From positions 1-35,558 of the forward strand of contig SKNG01000341.1 of assembly GCA_007120685.1 (NCBI GenBank): a DNA stretch of 35,558 nt. The letters are read 5' to 3'. Positions 16,425 through 24,542 of the stretch are shown here, piece by piece. The DNA is from Paracoccaceae bacterium. Lineage in GTDB: Bacteria; Pseudomonadota; Alphaproteobacteria; Rhodobacterales; Rhodobacteraceae. Numbering within the stretch: the first letter of the stretch is position 1; every line of letters begins with the position of its first letter. The notes beneath the pieces were generated by a model that was not told the DNA's origin, did not search any database, and worked only from the letters and a program-made list of their open reading frames with translations. Both the position numbers and the translations under genes were made by a program.

Positions 16425-17287
16425 ATGCCGATGAGCCGGCAGCAGAGGGGCTGGCAGCAGAGGGACCGGCGATCAGCGTCATCATCCCGGCCAGTAACGA
16501 GGCGGGCTGGATCGAACCCTGCCTGCGCGCGCTGCTGGCGTCCCGGGGCGTGGCGCTGCAGGTCGTCGTTTCGGCCAATGCCTGCCGGGATGACACCGTC
16601 ACCCGAGCCCGCGCCATGGCGCCCGATTTCGCCGCGCGGGGCTGGCGACTGGATGTTCTGGACCGGCAAGAGCCTGGCAAGCCCGGCGCGTTGAACGCTG
16701 GTGACGCTGCCGCCCGGCACGCGTTGCGCGCCTATCTGGATGCCGATGTCAGCGTCTCGCCACCGCTTATGGCGCAACTGGCCGCGGCGCTGGCGGGCGG
16801 TGCGCCGCGCTATGCCTCGGGCACGCCGCGGGTCACGGCGCGGGGCTGGGTGGCGCGGTCCTATGCGCGGTTCTGGTGCCGGCTGCCCTTTGTCGCCGAC
16901 GGGGTGCCCGGTTTCGGCCTGTTTGCCGTCAATGCCGCCGGCCGGGCGCGTTGGGCGGCGTTTCCGGATATCATTTCCGATGACACCTTCGCCCGGCTTC
17001 AATTCCGCCCCGACGAACGCCGAAGTGTGCCGGCCTCCTATGACTGGCCGATGGTCGAGGAGCTGGGCCGGCTGGTGCGTGTGCGCGCGCGGCAGGATCA
17101 GGGCGTTGCCGAGATCGCCCGGCTTTATCCGCATCTGCTGGCCAACGAAGGCAAGACCCGGCCCGGCACCGGCTGGCTGATTGGCCGGGCGCTGGCCGAC
17201 CCGCTGGCCTTTGGTACCTATGCCGCCGTCGCCCTGGCGGTAAGGCGCGGCACCGGCGGTCAGTCCGGCTGGGTGCGCGGGCGCTGA
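16421..17287 (+). CDS. Family 2 glycosyltransferase
   Basis: This is a 288-residue GT-A fold glycosyltransferase of family 2. Motifs are ISVIIPASNEAGWIEPCL at the N terminus, VVVSANACRDDT, QEPGKPGALNAGD and AYLDADVSVSPPL, where DAD is the metal/UDP-sugar site. It is short for the family and has no clear multi-span membrane domain; a GVPGFGLFAVNAAGR segment follows. The ATG at 16421 overlaps the preceding stop (ATGA), making it the third member of a tight SGNH-glycosidase-GT2 unit. Its 3' end overlaps the convergent GT4 gene by 28 bases. It presumably adds one sugar to a lipid-linked or polymer intermediate; specificity is unknown. Confidence 0.88.
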   Translation: MNADEPAAEGLAAEGPAISVIIPASNEAGWIEPCLRALLASRGVALQVVVSANACRDDTVTRARAMAPDFAARGWRLDVLDRQEPGKPGALNAGDAAARHALRAYLDADVSVSPPLMAQLAAALAGGAPRYASGTPRVTARGWVARSYARFWCRLPFVADGVPGFGLFAVNAAGRARWAAFPDIISDDTFARLQFRPDERRSVPASYDWPMVEELGRLVRVRARQDQGVAEIARLYPHLLANEGKTRPGTGWLIGRALADPLAFGTYAAVALAVRRGTGGQSGWVRGR

Positions 17288-18480
17288 GCGAAAAGCGCGG
17301 CGAGTTGCCCTGCCGCGTCGTCGATATCATGGCGGGCCAGCGCCCGGGCGCGGGCGGTGCGGCCCATCCGGGTCAGCGTCTCGGGAGGGGTTAGCGCCAA
17401 CTCGCAAATCGCATCGGCCAGTGCCTCGGCGCTGCCCGCCGGCACCAGCCAGCCGCAGCGACCCGGCTGCACCAGTTCCGGAATGCCGGCGACCCAGGTG
17501 GTGATCACCGGCCGCGCCGCCGCCATCGCCTCCATAACCACCATCGGCAAGCCCTCGGCAAAGGACGGCAGCACCAGGGCGTGCGCCTGGTCCACCTGCG
17601 CCCGCACCCCGGCCTCGTCCAGCCAGCCGGTCAGTTCCACCTGCCCGGCCATGTCATGCCGGGAAATAGCGCGTTCCAGGGCGCCGCGCAGCGGGCCGTC
17701 GCCGACCAGCGCCAGCCGCAGATCGACCCCGCGCCGAGCCGCCTCGGCGAGCGCCTCGATCAGCAGCAACAGCCCCTTCTGCTCGGCGAACCGCCCCACG
17801 CTGACCAGACGCAAGGGACGGCGCGGCGGCATCGCCCGGGGCGCGGCGTAATGGGCGGTCTCGATCCCGCAGTGCACCACCTTCAGCTTCGGCCAGTGCC
17901 GGTGATCCACCCAGCGGCAAAGCTGGCTGAGCCCGAAGCTGGATACCGCAACCGCGAAATCCGCGCGCCGCAGCTTCATGCCCAGCGCGATACGTTCCGG
18001 CCGGTCGAATTCTTCCGGCCCGTGCACGGTGAAGCTGAAGGGCGGCCCGCCCAGCGCATGGGTCAGCATCGCCACGCTCGCCGAATTGGTGCCGAAATGC
18101 GCATGCAGCCGGTCCAGCCCCAGCGCGCGCGCGCGCCGCGCCAGCCAGGCGCCCTCGGCCAGATAGATCAGATGCCACAGCCGGCCCTTCTGCGCGCCGC
18201 GCGCCGCGCGCAGGGCCAGCGCCAGGGCGCCGACGAAGCGCCAGGGCGCCGACAACGCGGCGGCCAGCAGCGCCAGCGCCAGCGCCGCCGCGCCCTTTTC
18301 CAACACGTATTCGGTGGCTGCCGCTTCCGCCTGATCGCCCTCGTCGGTCAGCGGTCCGTCATGGCGGCGCATGGCGAAACGGTGCAGCGTCACGCCGCGC
18401 CGTTCCAGCGCGCGGATCTCGCGGCGGATGAAACTGTGCGACGGCGACGGGTAGGTATTGATGACGTAACCGATCTTCAC
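17260..18480 (-). CDS. Glycosyltransferase family 4 (GT-B)
   Basis: The 406-residue protein is a retaining GT-B glycosyltransferase. The N terminus MKIGYVINTYPSPSHSFIRREI is typical of colanic-acid/EPS GT4 enzymes. The central LHAHFGTNSASVA and FTVHGPEEFDRPE give acceptor-side contacts, and the donor domain shows LVSVGRFAEQKG, ALVGDGPLRGALE and the E-x7-E motif SFAEGLPMVVMEAMA. The start is GTG at 18478-18480; the frame continues upstream without homology-like sequence. It diverges from the flippase gene, and its end overlaps the GT2 at 17287. Together they probably assemble the repeat unit at the cytoplasmic face of the membrane. Confidence 0.9.
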   Translation of the reverse strand: MKIGYVINTYPSPSHSFIRREIRALERRGVTLHRFAMRRHDGPLTDEGDQAEAAATEYVLEKGAAALALALLAAALSAPWRFVGALALALRAARGAQKGRLWHLIYLAEGAWLARRARALGLDRLHAHFGTNSASVAMLTHALGGPPFSFTVHGPEEFDRPERIALGMKLRRADFAVAVSSFGLSQLCRWVDHRHWPKLKVVHCGIETAHYAAPRAMPPRRPLRLVSVGRFAEQKGLLLLIEALAEAARRGVDLRLALVGDGPLRGALERAISRHDMAGQVELTGWLDEAGVRAQVDQAHALVLPSFAEGLPMVVMEAMAAARPVITTWVAGIPELVQPGRCGWLVPAGSAEALADAICELALTPPETLTRMGRTARARALARHDIDDAAGQLAALFAQRPRTQPD

Positions 18481-18671
18481 GCGGCACCCCGGCTTGGTCT
18501 TGCGGCCCGTGACCATGGCGCTACAAGCCGAATGGGGCCATTTCAAGTTGCCCTGCCGGCGCCGCAGGGGCGTTTCGCCGAGATTGCCCGCGCCGGGCGG
18601 CCGGGTCAAATATCTGCCGTATTCCCCGGGCAGAAAGACGCCGCTACGGGGCGGCGATCCAGGAAAGACAG

Positions 18672-20036
18672 GTGACAGCGATCGACAGCGCAGAAGGCAG
18701 ACCGCAGGAAGGCGCGAAGCCCTTGGGCCTCGCGGCCCGTGTCATGCGCGGGTCTTTCGTGATGGTTGGCGGCTTTGCCCTGACCAACATCCTGCGGCTG
18801 GGCAGCAACCTGCTGCTGGCCCGCCTGCTGTTCCCCGAGGCATTCGGCCTGATGGCGCTGGTAACGGTGCTGCTGATCGGATTGCAGATGTTCTCCGATA
18901 TCGGCCTGACCCCGGCCATCCAAAGCTCCAAGCGGGGCGATGATCCGGCCTTTCTGAACACGGCCTGGACGGCGCAGGTCCTGCGCGGGGTGTTCCTGTG
19001 TCTGGTTGCGGCGGTGCTGGCATGGCCGATGGCAGAATTCTACGGCGAACCGATCCTGTTCGAGCTGATCCTGGCATCGGCGCTCAGCCCGCTGATCCTG
19101 GGCTTTGCCAGCATCAGGGTGGAATACGCGCTGCGTCACATGATGGTCGGCCGGATCACGGCGCTGGAACTGACCGTGCAGACCGTGGGCATTTCGGTGA
19201 TGCTGGCGCTGGCCTGGGCCACCGGGTCGGTCTGGGCGCTGGTGATCGGCAATCTGGCCAGTTCGGTGACGCGGGTGCTTTACAGTTGGCTGCTGATGCC
19301 CGGCCCGCCGGGACGGCCGGGTTTCGACCGCGCCGCCGCGTCAGAGCTGTTCGGTTATGGCAAATGGGTGTTCCTGTCCACCATTGCCGGGTTCTTCCTG
19401 CTGCAAAGCGACAAGCTGATCCTTGGCCATTTCCTGACCATGGGCGACCTGGGAATCTACAACATCGCCTTCTTCCTGGCCAGTTTTCCGCTGATCCTGG
19501 GTCGGTCGATGACCGGTTCGCTGTTCATGCCCGTCTATCGCGAAACCCCGCCCGGCCTTTCGGTGGAAAGCGACCGGCGCCTGCGCCGGATCCGCGCCGG
19601 GCTGACGGCCATGCTGTTTGCGTTCTGCCTGCCGCTGGTTCTGGCCGGGCACTGGCTGGTCGACTTGCTGTACGATCCCCGCTATGCCGCCGCAGGCCCG
19701 CTGCTGATCCTGCTTGCGCTGGCCCAGATGCCGCAGTTGATCGGCCTGACCTATGACCAGGCGGCGCTGGCCGGAGGCGATTCGCGCGGGTTCTTCCTGC
19801 TCAGCGCCAGCCGCGCCTGCTTCATCGTCATCGCGCTGCTGCTGGCGGTGCCGGCCTATGGCCCGCAAGGCGCTGCCCTGGCCCTGTTTCTGGCCGGCCT
19901 TTTGTCCTATCCGCTGCAGGTCCGGCTGGCGCTGCGGCATCGGGCCTGGGACGGTCTGCATGACGGCGTTGCGGCAGCCATTCTGTTGGCGCTGTTGCTG
20001 ATCGCCCTCATCCTGCATGGCGAAACGCTGCTTTGA
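18672..20036 (+). CDS. Wzx-like oligosaccharide flippase (polysaccharide transporter family)
   Basis: The 454-residue membrane protein has about twelve to fourteen hydrophobic segments and resembles WzxC/ExoT-type flippases (Polysacc_synt family), which move undecaprenyl-linked repeat units to the periplasm. Conserved parts are RGSFVMVGGFALTNILRLGSNLLLARLLFPEAFGLMALV at the N terminus, DIGLTPAIQSSKRGDDPAFLNTAWT, and FGYGKWVFLSTIAGFFLLQSDKLILGHFL before the mid-protein spans. The start is GTG at 18672 with an AGGAAAG site. It opens the plus-strand EPS block that continues with the chain-length proteins after a 141-base gap. The lipid-linked substrate cannot be specified. Confidence 0.9.
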   Translation: MTAIDSAEGRPQEGAKPLGLAARVMRGSFVMVGGFALTNILRLGSNLLLARLLFPEAFGLMALVTVLLIGLQMFSDIGLTPAIQSSKRGDDPAFLNTAWTAQVLRGVFLCLVAAVLAWPMAEFYGEPILFELILASALSPLILGFASIRVEYALRHMMVGRITALELTVQTVGISVMLALAWATGSVWALVIGNLASSVTRVLYSWLLMPGPPGRPGFDRAAASELFGYGKWVFLSTIAGFFLLQSDKLILGHFLTMGDLGIYNIAFFLASFPLILGRSMTGSLFMPVYRETPPGLSVESDRRLRRIRAGLTAMLFAFCLPLVLAGHWLVDLLYDPRYAAAGPLLILLALAQMPQLIGLTYDQAALAGGDSRGFFLLSASRACFIVIALLLAVPAYGPQGAALALFLAGLLSYPLQVRLALRHRAWDGLHDGVAAAILLALLLIALILHGETLL

Positions 20037-20114
20037 CCGGCTGGCGCCGCGCACCGTAAGCGGGCGGGTGCCCCAGGCCAGGGGAAGAAAACAGCCATGC
20101 TCCTGCCTAAATTG

Positions 20115-20137
20115 TGACAGTGTTGATTGGCAGTGTT
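20115..20137 (+). repeat. Direct repeat in the leader before the chain-length regulator genes
   Basis: TGACAGTGTT (20115-20124) and TGGCAGTGTT (20128-20137) are near-identical 10-mers with a 13-base period, in the AT-richer part of the 141-base gap before the BY-kinase-like gene. They could form a regulator-binding site; the regulator is unknown and no convincing sigma70 promoter was found beside them. Confidence 0.35.
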
Positions 20138-20177
20138 CTGTTGAGAAGGCGACCCTTGAGCTGCATGGTGCTGGACT

Positions 20178-21110
20178 ATGGTGAACACGCGTATCCTTGA
20201 AAAGCGGCTGGGCTGGGGTCGGCAGCATTCGGGTGCCGATGCCGAAGGGCCATCCGGGGACGAAAAGGCTATCTCCATGCCGGAAGCGCGCGGCATTGGC
20301 CACGATCCGCTGTTGCAGGGCCGGGTCGCCGCCACGCGCAGCCTGGCCGAGGCTCTGCCGGCCGCGCGGCAGGGGGCCGAGGCGTTTTGGCAAAGCCTGC
20401 CCTGCGTCGCCGACAGTGCCGATATGTTGCGCGCGCGGCGCGGGGCGCTTCATTCGATGGATGCCAACAGCGTCGCCGCCGCCGCACTGGATACGCTGCG
20501 CGCCAAGCTGCTTCAGGTCGTCAGGGAAAGGCGCTGGCGCCGGGTTGGCGTTACCGCGCCTCAGCGTGACAGCGGTGCAACCTTCGTGGCGGCCGGTCTG
20601 GCTGCCAGCCTGGCGCGCCTTGCCTCGATGCGGGTTGTCCTGCTGGACATGGACCTTGATGCGCCGTCGCTGGCAGAGCGGCTGGAACTGCCCGCCCCGC
20701 CCCATTTTTCCGATGTCTTGCGCGGGGCTGAGCCGCCGGAGGCGCAGCTTCAGCGCATTGGCCAAAATCTGGCGATCATGACCAATGATGCGCCCCTCCC
20801 GGATAGCGCGGAACTGGTGCATGGCGCGGGGCTCGACAACATGATGAGAAGCCTGACCGTCGCGCTGGCGCCCGATCTGATCATCGTCGATCTGCCGCCG
20901 CTGCGCGATGATGGCACTGTCCAGGCCATGCTGCGATCGCTCGATACCGTCCTGCTGGTGGCCGATGGCACGCGCAACACCGCGCGCGACATCACGGAGG
21001 CCGAGGGCATGCTGGAAGGGACGGTTCCGCTTCTGGGGATCGTCTTGAACAAGTCCGAAGATTCCGTCAGGCCCGCCTCTCGGCGCGTGCAGCGCCGGGG
21101 CCGGAGGTAA
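20178..21110 (+). CDS. CpsD/CapB-like (BY-kinase family) ATPase with degenerate Walker A
   Basis: The 310-residue cytoplasmic protein has the fold and place of bacterial tyrosine kinases that partner Wzz proteins to control EPS chain length. The P-loop region reads TAPQRDSGATF (A127-F136 core), in which the Lys expected in GxGKS/T is Ala134 and the first Gly is Asp131. Walker A' (VVLLDMDLDAPS, D157/D159) and Walker B (LIIVDLPPL, D238) are intact. A C-terminal Tyr cluster is lacking; the tail is basic instead (RRVQRRGRR). The ATG at 20178 has a poor ribosome-binding site; an alternative ATG at 20277 follows GGGGACGAAAAGG. The next gene, a Wzz-like partner, starts four bases on. It is probably a non-canonical or inactive partner. 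Confidence 0.82.
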   Translation: MVNTRILEKRLGWGRQHSGADAEGPSGDEKAISMPEARGIGHDPLLQGRVAATRSLAEALPAARQGAEAFWQSLPCVADSADMLRARRGALHSMDANSVAAAALDTLRAKLLQVVRERRWRRVGVTAPQRDSGATFVAAGLAASLARLASMRVVLLDMDLDAPSLAERLELPAPPHFSDVLRGAEPPEAQLQRIGQNLAIMTNDAPLPDSAELVHGAGLDNMMRSLTVALAPDLIIVDLPPLRDDGTVQAMLRSLDTVLLVADGTRNTARDITEAEGMLEGTVPLLGIVLNKSEDSVRPASRRVQRRGRR

Positions 21111-21113
21111 GCG

Positions 21114-22415
21114 ATGGGCCCGGTTCAAACTGTCAGGGAACTGAAAAGCTGGCTGCGGCGCAGTTTCCGGCTGATCCTGCTGTGCGTGGTGCTGGGCGCC
21201 GTTGCCGGGGTGATTGCGGCAACGCAAAGCGAACGGGTGTATTCGGCAACCGCGGTGCTGCAGGTGGTCAACCCGGTGATCGCGGACGGAAGCAGCGCAC
21301 TGGGCCAGGCCAGCGCCCTGCGCCGCGCCCAGATGATCGAGCAGCGATTGACCACCAGCGAAAACCTGCTCGCCCTGGCCGAGCGCTATGGCCTGTTCAC
21401 CGGTCTGCCGCTGTCGCGCAGCGAGATCGTGGCCGCCATGCGTGCCTCGATCCGGATTGAAAGCGTGACCGCCGCGCAGGGCAGCGCGACCATCGGGCGC
21501 GACGGGTCGCTTTCGGCGATCATCGTCACCGCGAACCTGAACGATCCGGACGCCGCCGCGGCGGTGGCGAACGAACTGGCAGAGGCGGTGGTGGCGGAAA
21601 GCACCGAGGCAGCGCGCGCAAGGATCGGGCGTGCCCTGACGTTCTTTCAGCAAGAGGAAGACCGGATCGCCCAGGCCATCGGCGAACTGGACTCAAGGAT
21701 CATGGCGTTTCAGTCCGAGAACGAGGACTTGATGCCTTCGGCGACCGTGATCCGCCGCGAGGAACTGACCCGCCTGGAAGACGACCTGTTGCGCATCACC
21801 CGAGAGCTTTCACAGTTGCGCGCCGAGCGCGGTGTGCTGGAGGCGGATGCGGGCAGGGCGGTCAGCCGGCGCCGGATCAGCGAGCTTGACGATCAGATCG
21901 CGCAAAGGGCGGCAGAGGAGTTGCTGCTGGCCGAAAGGGTGGCCAATCTGGAAAGCCTCTTGCGGCGCGCGCCGGCTGTGGAGCGCGAGCTTGGCGGCTT
22001 CCACCGGCAGATGGAGCAGCTTCAGTCGCAGCTTTCCGACGTCGCCCAGCAACGCCGCGAGGCCGAGATCGGTCAGCGGATAGAGATTGACCAGCAGTCG
22101 GAACGTTTCGTGCTGCTGGAGGCCGCTGTGGTGCCGGATTACCCGATCTCCCGCCCGCGTCGGACGATTGCGCTGCTGGGTTTGGTGGCTGGGCTGATGG
22201 CCGGAGTGGGCCTGGCCTATCTTCTCGAGGCCTTGCGACCGGTCCTGCGCACCGCCGACCGCATGGAGCGCGAGTTGCAGTTGCGGCCGGCGATCAGCAT
22301 CCCGCTTGGCCGCCCAACGCTGGAACGGCGCAGGCGCAGGTTGATCTGGGGTTTCGGTCTGCTGGTGATGTTGCTGGCGGCGCTGGCGCTGGCCATGCAA
22401 CTGGCCCCACTGTAG
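21114..22415 (+). CDS. Wzz-type polysaccharide chain-length determinant protein
   Basis: The 433-residue inner-membrane protein has the polysaccharide co-polymerase layout. A first membrane span at residues ~17-38 (FRLILLCVVLGAVAGVIAAT) is followed by the Wzz-domain beta region (RVYSATAVLQVVNP), and a long periplasmic coiled coil lies at roughly residues 165-330, rich in heptads such as EELTRLEDDLLRITRELSQL. A Pro-rich VVPDYPISRPRR leads into a second span (IALLGLVAGLMAGVGLAYLL). It then has a further hydrophobic segment at the very C terminus (FGLLVMLLAALALAMQL), not standard in Wzz. GGAGG lies just before the ATG, four bases after the BY-kinase-like stop, so the pair is cotranscribed and probably interacts. 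Confidence 0.9.
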   Translation: MGPVQTVRELKSWLRRSFRLILLCVVLGAVAGVIAATQSERVYSATAVLQVVNPVIADGSSALGQASALRRAQMIEQRLTTSENLLALAERYGLFTGLPLSRSEIVAAMRASIRIESVTAAQGSATIGRDGSLSAIIVTANLNDPDAAAAVANELAEAVVAESTEAARARIGRALTFFQQEEDRIAQAIGELDSRIMAFQSENEDLMPSATVIRREELTRLEDDLLRITRELSQLRAERGVLEADAGRAVSRRRISELDDQIAQRAAEELLLAERVANLESLLRRAPAVERELGGFHRQMEQLQSQLSDVAQQRREAEIGQRIEIDQQSERFVLLEAAVVPDYPISRPRRTIALLGLVAGLMAGVGLAYLLEALRPVLRTADRMERELQLRPAISIPLGRPTLERRRRRLIWGFGLLVMLLAALALAMQLAPL

Positions 22416-22533
22416 GGCGCGGGCCGCGCCATACTGGCAGGAATGCAACACCTTCCGGGCCTTCCGCCCCGCGGCGTGGCGGTCGGCATAATCCCGCTTG
22501 TCAGCATTCGAAATCCTGCAATATGCCAAAACC

Positions 22534-23520
22534 ATGGGGGAGTCCGCCGGCAGCAAACGCAGCAGCGTCCACCAGCGTGTCGATGCGGTCGTCATCGGCC
22601 GCAACGAAGGCGCGCGGCTTGTCGCCTGTCTTGACTCGCTCGCCGGACAGGTGCGGCGCATTGTCTATGTGGACTCCGGGTCGGACGACGGCAGCCCCGA
22701 GGCCGCCCGGCAGGCCGGAGCCCAGGTGATCGCGCTTGACATGACGCAGCCCTTCACTGCCGCGCGGGCCCGCAACGCCGGGCTGGCGGCGCTGGCTGCC
22801 GATCCGCCCGGTTTCGTGCAGTTCATCGACGGCGACTGCATGCTGCGCGACGGCTGGATCGACCGCGCCGTGGGATTTCTGGATGAAAACCTGCGCGCCG
22901 CGGTGGTCTGCGGCCGTCGGCGCGAACGCTTCCCCGAAGCCTCGGTCTACAACGCGCTGTGCGATGCCGAATGGGACACGCCTGTGGGCGAGGCGCGAGC
23001 CTGCGGCGGTGACGCGCTGATGCGCTACGGCCCGCTGGCCGCCGCCGGCGGTTTCCGTGACGACCTGATCGCCGGCGAGGAGCCGGAACTGTGCCTGCGC
23101 CTGCGCAAGAGTGGCTGGACGATCTGGCGCATCGACGCCGAAATGACCTGGCACGATGCCGGCATCCTGCGGCTGGGCCAGTGGTGGCGCCGGGTGGAGC
23201 GTGCGGGCTATGCCTTTGCCGAGGGGGCCACCCGCTTCGACAGCCGCAACGAGCCGTTCCAGCGGCGGGAATACGGCCGTATCCTGTTCTGGGGCCTGCT
23301 GCTGCCGCTGGTCGCGCTGGTTCCGGCGGTTGCGCTGCATCCGGCGGCGCTGGCCCTGTTTCTGCTTTATCCACTGCAGGTTTTGCGGTTGCGCCGCCGG
23401 ATGGGGCTGGCTGCGGCCTTCTTCAACACGCTCGGCAAGTTCCCCGAGGCGCTGGGCGCGCTGCGTTTCCACGTCCGCCGTCTGCGTGGGCGCGAGGCGC
23501 GATTGATCGAATACAAGTAG
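22534..23520 (+). CDS. Family 2 glycosyltransferase with C-terminal membrane segments
   Basis: The 328-residue protein is a GT2 enzyme: VDAVVIGRNEGARLVACLDSL, IVYVDSGSDDGS, FIDGDCMLRDGWI (DGD metal site) and DDLIAGEEPELCLRLRKSGW (the ED acceptor-site helix), then TWHDAGILRLGQWWRR. After the catalytic domain two hydrophobic stretches (ILFWGLLLPLVALVPAVALH and ALALFLLYPLQVLRL) anchor it in the membrane, as in several EPS glycosyltransferases. The start is uncertain: ATG at 22534 has no good ribosome-binding site, while a TTG at 22498 is also in frame. A CATAAT at 22487-22492 could be a -10 box, but no matching -35 is evident. A GC-rich hairpin (22416-22430) precedes the gene. Confidence 0.88.
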   Translation: MGESAGSKRSSVHQRVDAVVIGRNEGARLVACLDSLAGQVRRIVYVDSGSDDGSPEAARQAGAQVIALDMTQPFTAARARNAGLAALAADPPGFVQFIDGDCMLRDGWIDRAVGFLDENLRAAVVCGRRRERFPEASVYNALCDAEWDTPVGEARACGGDALMRYGPLAAAGGFRDDLIAGEEPELCLRLRKSGWTIWRIDAEMTWHDAGILRLGQWWRRVERAGYAFAEGATRFDSRNEPFQRREYGRILFWGLLLPLVALVPAVALHPAALALFLLYPLQVLRLRRRMGLAAAFFNTLGKFPEALGALRFHVRRLRGREARLIEYK

Positions 23521-23564
23521 CTCTGGCGCACGGACCGGACATCGTGCCCCAAAAACCGCGCGGC

Positions 23565-24317
23565 CTACAGGCGGCGCTGGCGTAATGCGGCAACCACATG
23601 ACCCGGCAGGACGGCCGCGCAGGCAGCATAGCGCGCCGCGAACCGTCGCGGGTCGCCCAGCATGCGCCACAGCCATTCCATGGCGATGGCACGCACCCAA
23701 CCGGGCGCCCGGCGTTGTTTTCCGGCAAGAAAATCCAGCCCCGCGCCGATCGAGGCGAAGCCCAGTTGCGGCTGCCGCTGGCGACCGTAGGCGGCAAAGG
23801 TTTCCTGTTTCGGCGCACCCAGCGCCAGGAAGCAAAGCCTCGCGCCGGAACGCGCCAGCGCGTCCAGGATCGCCGCGGCCTCGGGCCCCTGCGGCTGAAA
23901 GTCCATCGGCGGCGCGATCCGCGCGGCGATCTGCAAGCCCGGCACCTGACGGCACAGCGCCTCGGCGGCGGCATCGAGCACCGGCGCGGTGGAGCCCACC
24001 AGCGCCACCGGCACCCCGGCCTGACAGGCGACCCGGGCGAGGGGCACCACCAGGTCCGAGCCCGGCACCAATGATACCGGCCTCCCGGCCAAGTACGAAA
24101 GCCAGACGATGGGGTTGCCATCGGCCACCACCAGGTTCTGCGCCGAATAGGCGGTACGAAACTGCTTGCAGCGCGCCAGTTTGGCCAGGTGATCCAGATT
24201 GATCGTCGCCAGCGCGAACCCTTCCCCCGTTGTCAGCGCCTGCCCGACCCGCGTGAGCAATGCCGCCTGATCGGGCACGTTGACCGCGATCCGAAGCGGG
24301 GGATAATCAAATGTCAT
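23565..24317 (-). CDS. WecG/TagA/CpsF-family glycosyltransferase
   Basis: The 250-residue enzyme belongs to the WecG/TagA/CpsF family (GT26), which usually transfers ManNAc(A) or related sugars to a lipid-linked acceptor. Signatures in order are TINLDHLAKL, VVADGNPIVWLSYLAGRPV (canonical ADGxPVVW type), VALVGSTAPVLD, CFLALGAPKQETFA, SIGAGLDFLAGKQRRAPGW and EWLWRMLGDPRRFAARY. Length is normal. The ATG at 24315-24317 is chosen because the frame's upstream extension is antisense to the next gene. It lies convergent to the GT2 (44-base gap) and divergent from the polymerase gene. It is a good candidate for an early sugar in repeat-unit synthesis. Confidence 0.93.
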   Translation of the reverse strand: MTFDYPPLRIAVNVPDQAALLTRVGQALTTGEGFALATINLDHLAKLARCKQFRTAYSAQNLVVADGNPIVWLSYLAGRPVSLVPGSDLVVPLARVACQAGVPVALVGSTAPVLDAAAEALCRQVPGLQIAARIAPPMDFQPQGPEAAAILDALARSGARLCFLALGAPKQETFAAYGRQRQPQLGFASIGAGLDFLAGKQRRAPGWVRAIAMEWLWRMLGDPRRFAARYAACAAVLPGHVVAALRQRRL

Positions 24318-24346
24318 GACGGGGTTCCGAAGCGGAAGGCAATGGG

Positions 24347-24375
24347 CAGACAGGGGCGATACGCTCTGGTATAGT
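24347..24375 (+). promoter_or_regulatory. Candidate promoter for the Wzy-like gene
   Basis: CAGACA (24347-24352), 17 bases, then TATAGT (24370-24375). The -10 matches consensus at five positions and the -35 at four. It would give a leader of about 160 bases before the ATG at 24543. A similar arrangement lies before the PKS gene at 26218-26246. No other element was seen in the 24318-24542 gap. Confidence 0.4.
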
Positions 24376-24542
24376 AGCAAGTGCGGGTCGAAGAAAGCCT
24401 CGCCAGCAGGCTCCGACCGCACAAGGCGGCAGGTGATGGCAGCAGCAGAATCTCTACTCAACCCCCTGACCGGCGGCCCAGAGCCGCGTGCCCGGCCAGC
24501 AGGGTCTTGCTTCACGCGGGACGGCGGGCGGCGCGTGCCGGC

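Noticed and set aside
19341-21653. 770-residue open frame on the minus strand opposite the flippase, BY-kinase-like and Wzz genes
   Set aside because: High-GC shadow: Arg/Gln/His-rich composition with no fold-like pattern, and it covers three well supported genes on the other strand.
22416-22430. GGCGC-GGGCC-GCGCC hairpin after the Wzz gene
   Set aside because: Very short stem with no T-run; such GC palindromes are expected by chance at this base composition.
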